Of a stretch of 62,331 nt of DNA, positions 56,885 to 62,331 are shown in pieces. The notes beneath the pieces were generated by a model. It did no database searches. It was given only the letters and a program-made list of their open reading frames with translations, and had not been told where the DNA came from. Within the stretch, counting starts at the first letter, position 1. The number at the start of each line of letters is the position of its first letter. The DNA is from Candidatus Skiveiella danica (GTDB taxonomy: Bacteria > Pseudomonadota > Gammaproteobacteria > Burkholderiales > Burkholderiaceae_C), in assembly GCA_016721925.1 (NCBI GenBank), contig JADKHE010000015.1, positions 1 through 62,331 of the forward strand. Direction: 5' to 3'. The position numbers and the translations under genes were made by a program.

Positions 56885-57547
56885 ATGAAGCTCACCTCCC
56901 TGAAAGACCTGCAACAGGTGCAACGGCATCTGGCCGAGACCCAGGCCAAGGCCGCCGCGCAGGAGGCTGCGCGCCGCGAGGCCGAGCGGCGCCTGCAGGC
57001 CGAGCGCGACCTGTTCACCCGCGCGGTGGGCGCGGTGAAGGCGTTGCCCGATGCGCGCAAGGCGCAACTGAAGCTGCCGCCGCCGGAGCCGGTGGCGGTG
57101 CAGCAGCAGCGCGACGACCAGGCCGTGCTGCGCGAAGCCATCAGCGACGAATTCGACGTCGGCACATTGCTGGAGGCCGACGAGCAGCTGAGCTTTCGCC
57201 GCCCCGGCATCGGCCCCGACATCACGCGCAAGCTGCGCCGCGGCGAGTGGAGCATCCAGCGCGAGCTGGACCTGCACGGCCTGCGCACCGACGACGCACG
57301 CGAAGCGCTGGCCACCTTCATCCGCGAGGCGGTCAAGATCGGCCTGCGCTGCGTGCGCGTGGTGCATGGCAAGGGCCTGGGCTCGCCGGGCAAGGCGCCG
57401 GTGCTCAAATCAAGGGTGCAGGGCTGGCTGATCCAGAAGACCGAGGTGCTGGCCTTCGTGCAGGCCAAGCCGGCCGAAGGCGGCGCCGGGGCGCTGCTGG
57501 TGCTCCTGCAGGCCTCCGGCAACGCGATGTTGAACAAAAACCGCTGA
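56885..57547 (+). CDS. Smr-domain protein (MutS2 C-terminal-like)
   Basis: A 220-aa protein with a charged, helical N terminus (AKAAAQEAARREAERRLQAE) and a C-terminal Smr domain: LDLHGLRTDDAREAL, VRVVHGKGLGSPGKAP and later strands. Smr domains are DNA or RNA nicking/binding domains; the stand-alone form is of uncertain role. It is 8 bases after radC and probably co-transcribed. Confidence 0.93.
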   Translation: MKLTSLKDLQQVQRHLAETQAKAAAQEAARREAERRLQAERDLFTRAVGAVKALPDARKAQLKLPPPEPVAVQQQRDDQAVLREAISDEFDVGTLLEADEQLSFRRPGIGPDITRKLRRGEWSIQRELDLHGLRTDDAREALATFIREAVKIGLRCVRVVHGKGLGSPGKAPVLKSRVQGWLIQKTEVLAFVQAKPAEGGAGALLVLLQASGNAMLNKNR

Positions 57548-57548
57548 A

Positions 57549-57579
57549 TCCCAGCGTCGAATGGTCATCAGGCGCTATC
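57549..57579 (+). repeat. 31-base repeat, copy 1
   Basis: 27 of 31 positions match 58029-58059, starting TCCCAGCGT and ending GCTATC. The two copies flank the truncated-haemoglobin gene in the same orientation. Confidence 0.6.
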
Positions 57580-57607
57580 GTTTTCGGTAGCACTATCGAC
57601 GGCTGCG

Positions 57608-58012
57608 TCAGCCGCCGCGGTTGCGCATCCAGTCCGCCGTCTGGAAGAAGCTGCCGCGCAGGCGCTCGCGCAGATCGTCCGGCACGCCGGTCTCGCCCAT
57701 GGCCTGGTCCATGCAGGCCAGCCACTGGTCGCGCTCCAGGATGCCGATGGAAAACGGCATGTGGCGCATCTTGAGGCGGGGATGGCCGAACTGGTCGGTG
57801 TAGTACGACGGACCGCCCAGCCAGCCACAGAGAAACCAGAACAGCTTGTCGCGCGCGCTGGCCAGGTCTGAGCCGTGCGCGGCACGCAGTTCGCGGTAGG
57901 CGGGCTCCAGGTCCATCAGGTCGTAGAAGCGCTCGACCAGAGCTTTCACGCGCGTTTCGCCGCCGATCCACTCGAAGGGGGTTTGCGCAGGGGTGTTTTC
58001 TTCGGTTTCCAT
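57608..58012 (-). CDS. Group II truncated haemoglobin
   Basis: A 134-aa globin of the two-over-two type. WIGGETRVKALVERFYDLM, DKLFWFLCGWLGGP and YYTDQFGHPRLKMRHM are seen, with the proximal His in the RHMPFSI segment. Group II globins bind oxygen or NO. Start 58012 (METEENT) is preferred; two further ATGs upstream are possible. It is flanked by 31-base repeats. Confidence 0.9.
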   Translation of the reverse strand: METEENTPAQTPFEWIGGETRVKALVERFYDLMDLEPAYRELRAAHGSDLASARDKLFWFLCGWLGGPSYYTDQFGHPRLKMRHMPFSIGILERDQWLACMDQAMGETGVPDDLRERLRGSFFQTADWMRNRGG

Positions 58013-58028
58013 GATCATTTTGGCCTCA

Positions 58029-58059
58029 TCCCAGCGTGGAATGGTCATCAATAGCTATC
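58029..58059 (+). repeat. 31-base repeat, copy 2
   Basis: Same-orientation partner of 57549-57579, ending in a TAGCTA-type short palindrome; similar short intergenic repeats are common in Comamonadaceae. Confidence 0.6.
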
Positions 58060-58107
58060 AATTCAGAAGCCATTTTCCGCCCGCCCACGTGTGCGAACGC
58101 CGCCGCG

Positions 58108-60637
58108 TTACTCGGCCGCACGGCGCAGCGTCTCCACCACCGGGCGGCGCAGCACGTCGCGCAGGCCCCACCAGCCGGCGGCCAGCGCCAGCAACGCCCC
58201 GGCCAGGGAGCCGAGCAGGGGCACCAGTGGCGTGGCGGTCCACTCGAACTCGAACACGTAGTGCGCGAGCGCCCAGCCCACCCCCACGGCCACCGTGCTG
58301 GCCAGGAAGCCGGCCAGCAGGCCGACGCCGGCCAGCTCCGCGCGCTGCACCTGGCGCAGCAGGCTGGCGCGCGCGCCCACGGCGCGCATGATCGCGAACT
58401 CGCGCGCCCGCTCCTCGCGCGTGGCCGTGACGGCGGCAAACAGCACGATCAGCCCCGCCAGCAGCGCAAAGCCGAACAGGAATTCCACCGCGCGGATGAC
58501 CTGGTCCAGCACGCGCTGCACCTGGTTGATGGTGCTGCTCATGTCCACGCTGGTGATGTTGGGGAAGGCGCGCACCAGGCGGTTGTCGAAGCCGGCCATC
58601 TCGGGTGCGCGGAACGAGGCCATGTAGGTTGCGGGCACGTCCGCCAGGGTGGCCACCGGATACATCACGAAGAAATTGGCGCGCATCGAGCCCCAGTCCA
58701 CCTTGCGCAGGCTGGTGATGCGGGCGTCGGTGGGCACGCCGCCGATGTCGAAGCGCAGGCTGTCGCCGAGCTTGAGGTTCAGCGTCTTGGCAATGCCCTC
58801 CTCGACGCTGACCGCGCCGGCCTCGCCGTCGGTCCAGCGCCCGGCAACCACCTCGTTGTGCGCCGGGCGGGTGGCCGCGTTGGACAGGTTGAACTCGCGG
58901 TCCACCAGGCGCTTGGCGCGGTCCTCGGTGAAGTCATCCGGCGTGACGGCGCGCCGTTCACGGCCACCAGGCGCCCCCGGATCATCGGGTACCAGTCGTA
59001 TTTGCGCACGCCCGCCTCGCGCAGCGCCTTCTGGAAGGCATCGGCCTGCTCGGGCATGACGTTGATGACAAAGCGGTTGGACGCATCGGGCGGCGTGGTG
59101 CGGCGCCAGCTGGCGACCAGGTCGGTCCGCAACAGCACCAGCAGCACCAGCGCGAGCAGCCCCACAGCCAGCGCGCTGACCTGCACCACGGTGTAACCCG
59201 GCCGGGCGGCGATCTGGCGCGTGGCCAGCACCAGCCAGCGCGGCGCGGTGGCCTCATTGACACTGGCGCGCAGCAGTTTGACGGCCAGCCAGCTCAGCGC
59301 CGCAAACAGCGCCACGGCACCCGCAAAGCCGCCCACGGCAATCAGGCCCAGGGTCAGGTCGGAGCTGACGGCCAGCAGCAGCGCGGCAAAGCCTGCCACG
59401 CCCAGACCCAGCACCGCCAGCGAGGCCGGTTTCAGGCCACCGAGATCACGCCGGATCACGCGCAGGGCGGCACCTGGCCAGCTGCAGCACCGGCGGCAAG
59501 CCGAAGGCCACCAGCAGCGTGAGTCCGATGCCCAGGCCGAACGCGGCCGGCCACAGGCTGGGCGCGGGCAAGGCGCTGTCCACCAGGCCCGCCAGCAAGA
59601 CCACGAACACATGGTGCACGCCAAAGCCGATGGCCACGCCCAGCAGGCTCGCGGCCAGCCCGACCAGGGCGAACTCCAGCGTGTAGCTCAGGGCAATCGT
59701 GCGCTGGCTCTGGCCCAGCACGCGCAGCATGGCGCAATCGTCCAGATGGTTGGCGGCAAAACCACGCGCGGCCAGGGCCACGGCCACGGCGCTGAGCATG
59801 GCCGCCAGCAAGGCCACCAGGTTCAGGAATTTCTCGGCGCGGTCCAGCGTCTGGCGCATCTCGGGGCGCCCGCTCTCCAGCGACTCGACGCGCACGCCGC
59901 GCACCTCGCCCCGCTTGACCTGTTCGGTGGCCCAGGTGACGAACTCGCGCACCCGGCGGTCGTCGCCGGCCACCGCCACGCGGTAGGTGACCCGGCTCGC
60001 GGGCTGCACCAGGCCGGTGGCCGCGACGTCGCGCGCGTTGATCATCACCCGCGGCGCAAAGTTCATGAAGCCAGCCCCGCGGTCGGGCTCGTTGACGATC
60101 AGGCGCGCGATGCGCAGGCTGGCATCACCCAGCAGCAGCGCATCCCCCATCTTCAGGTTCAGCGCGTCCAGCAGCGGCGCATCGATCCAGGCCTCGCCCG
60201 GCGCGGGAATCTCACGCGTGGTCCGCCCCGCCTCGCCGGGCTGCTGGCCCACCGTCAGCTGGCCCCGCAGCGGATAGCCGGCCGGCACGGCGCCTGAGGG
60301 CGACGAGCTTGCTGGCGCCGCCTTGCGCGTCGGTCGCCCGCCCCATCGTGGGAAATCCCACGGTCTCAGCCGTGCTCAGGCCAAGCGCGCGCGCCTTCTG
60401 CTGGAACGCGGCGGCCGGCGGGTTGTCGCTGGACACCACGGCGTCGCCACCGAGCAGCTGGCGCGCATCACGCTGCAGCCCGCCCTTGATCCGGTCGGCA
60501 AAAAAGCCCACCGCCGTCAGCGCTGCCACCGCCAGCGCCACCGCGACGATCAGCAGGCGCAGGTCGCCCGCACGCAGGTCGCGCCACAGGCTGCGCCAGC
60601 TCAGGGCCCAGATCGAGGGTCGGTGCAGGGTGTTCAT
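58108..60637 (-). pseudogene. FtsX-like ABC transporter permease, three frameshifts
   Basis: A large ABC permease of the lipoprotein-release/YbbP type, about 840 codons. Segments in different frames cover: the N-terminal helix (LRLLIVAVALAVAALTAVGF), the periplasmic domain, FtsX-like helix bundles (FLNLVALLAAMLSAVAVALA) and the C-terminal bundle (VEFLFGFALLAGLIVLFAAV). Shifts are near 60295, 59470 and 58960. The segments join without stops, which again suggests sequencing error. The start, ATG 60637, is chosen from the leader (MNTLHRPSIWALSWR). It probably works with an ATPase encoded elsewhere. Confidence 0.78.
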
Positions 60638-60844
60638 GGGCGCTACCTTAGCGCATGTCGAGTGCACCCATGGGGCGACCCGGCACTCCCCCTGCAAAAG
60701 CGCCCAGCCGACGCCGGGCCACCCCCAGCCGGCTGCGGCCCCTTCAGCGCTGGGTGCCGCGCCTCTGGCGCCAGCACGTCCAGCGAAGCACCTGCACGAT
60801 CGGCTGGTGCCGAAGCGGCCGCAGTGGCGAGCGTGGCGTGCTGT

Positions 60845-61810
60845 TCAGGCCGCTGCGCGCAGGCGCGGGCCGGCCAGCTCCGGCTGCAGCTGCAGGCGCT
60901 CGGCGCCCGCGTAGCAGACGAAGCGCCGGTTCGTGGCCCGGCCGATGGCGCACAGGCCCAGGCGCTGGGCCACCTCGTGGCCCATCTGCGTGATGCCGCT
61001 GCGCGAGACCACGATCGGCACGCCCATCTGCGCGGACTTGATCACCATCTCGCTGGTCAGCCGGCCCGTGGTGTAGAACACCTTGTCGGCGCCGGACAGG
61101 GCCATTTCGGACAAGCCGTCGGGCGCCGCAGGGTCGCCCGACGGCGCGAGAACCCCCTCGTGGGGCAGCGCCGCACACCCAGTGGCCCCCGTGGGGGCCT
61201 CCTGCCTCATCCACATCCAGCCCGCTATGGTGTCGATGGCGTTGTGCCGGCCCACGTCTTCCACGAAGACCAGCATCTCCTCGCCGCGAAACAGCGCGCA
61301 GCCATGCACCGAGCCGGCCGACTTGTAGGTGGACTCCTGCAGCCGGATCGCGTTGACGATGCCATACAGCTGGGCCTGGCTCAGCGTGGCGGCGGGCAGT
61401 TCGATCCCGTCGATCTCGTCCATCAGTTCACCGAACACACTGCCCTGCCCGCAGCCGGTGGTGACCACTCGCCTGGCGGTCTTCTCTTCGATCCGGTCGA
61501 TGCCGCGGTGGGTCTTGACGGCGGCCGCGCCGACATCCCAGTCCACGGTAATGGATTCGACTTCAAAAGGCGAGGTCAGCAGGCGCTGGTTGCGAAGGTA
61601 GCCCACCACCAGCAGTTCGGGGTGCGCGCCCAGCGTCATGAGGGTGACGAGTTCACGTTTGTCCACGTAGACGGTCAGCGCACGCTCGGCCGGAATGGAC
61701 AGGCGCTCGGTTTCGCCAAACTCATTGACCGCGAGGACCTCCCGGGTCAGGGGCGCCTGGGCGCGACTCAGACGCGGCAGCACGGCGCCGTGGTCAACAA
61801 ACGGGGGCAT
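60845..61810 (-). CDS. fdhD: FdhD formate dehydrogenase accessory protein
   Basis: A 321-aa sulfurtransferase that delivers sulfur to the molybdenum cofactor of formate dehydrogenase. Conserved blocks: VEDVGRHNAIDTIAGW, YTTGRLTSEMV and TTGCGQGSVFG with Cys in the active-site loop. Compared with my memory of the family, about 30 extra residues (APTGATGCAALPHEG and following) lie between the GRHNA block and GADKVFYTTG, encoded by palindrome-rich DNA at about 61113-61205. Start ATG 61810 (MPPFVDHG) is chosen; upstream residues in the open frame are arginine-rich noise. Confidence 0.9.
   Translation of the reverse strand: MPPFVDHGAVLPRLSRAQAPLTREVLAVNEFGETERLSIPAERALTVYVDKRELVTLMTLGAHPELLVVGYLRNQRLLTSPFEVESITVDWDVGAAAVKTHRGIDRIEEKTARRVVTTGCGQGSVFGELMDEIDGIELPAATLSQAQLYGIVNAIRLQESTYKSAGSVHGCALFRGEEMLVFVEDVGRHNAIDTIAGWMWMRQEAPTGATGCAALPHEGVLAPSGDPAAPDGLSEMALSGADKVFYTTGRLTSEMVIKSAQMGVPIVVSRSGITQMGHEVAQRLGLCAIGRATNRRFVCYAGAERLQLQPELAGPRLRAAA
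61113..61205. repeat. Palindrome-rich insert within fdhD
   Basis: GCCGTCGGGCG (61115-61125) and CGCCCGACGGC (61135-61145) form an 11-bp perfect stem, and GGCCCCC (61184-61190) with GGGGGCC (61193-61199) a second. It coincides with the segment of FdhD lacking family similarity. It looks like a mobile palindromic element inserted in frame. Confidence 0.5.
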
Positions 61811-61868
61811 GACAAGGTGCCGGTGGGGCCCGCCCCACGGGCCTCCGGTGTGACAGACATCGAGGGAA

Positions 61869-62213
61869 TCAGGGTTTCTTGGCCGCCTGCGCGGGAGCCG
61901 GTGCTGCCGCAGCGGCTGCAGCCACCCCAGGAGCCGCGGGCGGCGGATAGACAAACGGGCCCGGATCGACGCACGCAGGCATTTCGGCGGCGGCTGCCGT
62001 GGGCTTGCCCTCGGCCTTGGCCGTCTTGTAGTAGTAGGCCGCCACGCGGTCCTGCGACTTGCACAGCTGCCAGGCATCCACCTTGCCGCTCCAGGCGGTC
62101 TTGGCCGCGGCTTCGGCCGCCTTGGCCTTGGCCTCGTCGGTGGGAGGGGGTAGCTTGGCCAGGGCCGCGGTGGCCAGCAAGCCGGCGGCGGCCAGAATGA
62201 TCAGGGACTTCAT
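61869..62213 (-). CDS. Small secreted protein near fdhD
   Basis: A 114-aa protein with a signal peptide (LIILAAAGLLATAALAKLP) and a mature part containing two Cys (QLCKSQD, PACVDPG) and an Ala/Pro-rich tail. No family is recognised; similar genes accompany formate dehydrogenase clusters in Comamonadaceae as I remember. Start ATG 62213 matches the leader. Confidence 0.7.
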   Translation of the reverse strand: MKSLIILAAAGLLATAALAKLPPPTDEAKAKAAEAAAKTAWSGKVDAWQLCKSQDRVAAYYYKTAKAEGKPTAAAAEMPACVDPGPFVYPPPAAPGVAAAAAAAPAPAQAAKKP

Positions 62214-62234
62214 GTCCGGACTCCCCGTGTGGGT

Positions 62235-62331
62235 TCAAACCTGGACGGTCGGGGCAGCGACCGTCTGTTGTGAGCGTTGCGCCGGAACGCGCCCCGCCTG
62301 GATGTCTTCAAGCCAGCCCTCGTGGTGCTCC
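62235..62331 (-). CDS. C-terminal end of an upstream gene (partial)
   Basis: On the minus strand an open frame enters from the window edge and ends at TGA 62235-62237: EHHEGWLEDIQAGRVPAQRS and a further dozen residues. It lies 21 bases upstream of the small secreted gene's start. It is probably the end of a formate-dehydrogenase-associated gene, but too short to identify. Confidence 0.45.
   Translation of the reverse strand, partial: EHHEGWLEDIQAGRVPAQRSQQTVAAPTVQV

Overview
The window looks like a chromosome segment of a betaproteobacterium of the Burkholderiales, most likely Comamonadaceae. The right-hand 10 kb carries an ordinary core order (serS, ispH, a SlpA-type FKBP, radC, an Smr protein, fdhD) with GC-rich codon use. 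A tRNA-Ser(CGA) gene at 52237-52324 marks the boundary. Everything to its left is accessory DNA dominated by metal resistance. I found no second copy of the tRNA end, so the left limit of the island is probably outside the window.

Layout. 1-1746: no gene I can name, only degenerate coding traces. 1.7-7.2 kb: a condensation-domain acyltransferase, a secreted cupin/CMD fusion coupled to a Tat-type lipoprotein aldo/keto reductase, and a second aldo/keto reductase divergent from a LysR regulator. 7.6-11.1 kb: a CadR/PbrR-type MerR regulator divergent from a Cd/Zn/Pb P-type ATPase and an accessory LspA, with a 19-bp-spacer MerR promoter between them. 11.2-18.5 kb: a czcICBA tripartite efflux operon ending in a PII-like gene and two small envelope proteins. 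18.6-19.7 kb: a DsbB/DsbA pair.

20-44 kb is a copper block: a DUF6502-type gene, a Met-rich lipoprotein, a lipoprotein multicopper oxidase, copRS, a TolC/copper oxidase/cupredoxin/DUF411/CusF set, a Met-rich protein, DUF2933, an isoprenylcysteine methyltransferase homologue, a YHS-containing copper P-type ATPase, cusCBA with CusF fused to CusB, and a YhgE/Pip membrane protein. A decayed second DUF6502 copy closes the block, so two copies bracket it. Copper probably acts through CopRS on a 50-bp promoter element present twice (26161 and 29786), giving periplasmic binding and oxidation (MCOs, cupredoxin, CusF), cytoplasmic export (ATPase) and trans-envelope export (CusCBA).

44.6-52.1 kb is an integration/replication module: an unknown 521-aa protein, an AlpA-type HTH, a primase/helicase-like protein, an HTH/zinc-ribbon protein coupled to one tyrosine recombinase, and a convergent P4-type integrase beside the tRNA.

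Many genes here, including the core ispH, contain single-base frameshifts (I count 13), often in homopolymers or GC-rich runs. This suggests uncorrected sequencing errors more than real decay, although the TolC gene at 26567 also has an in-frame stop.
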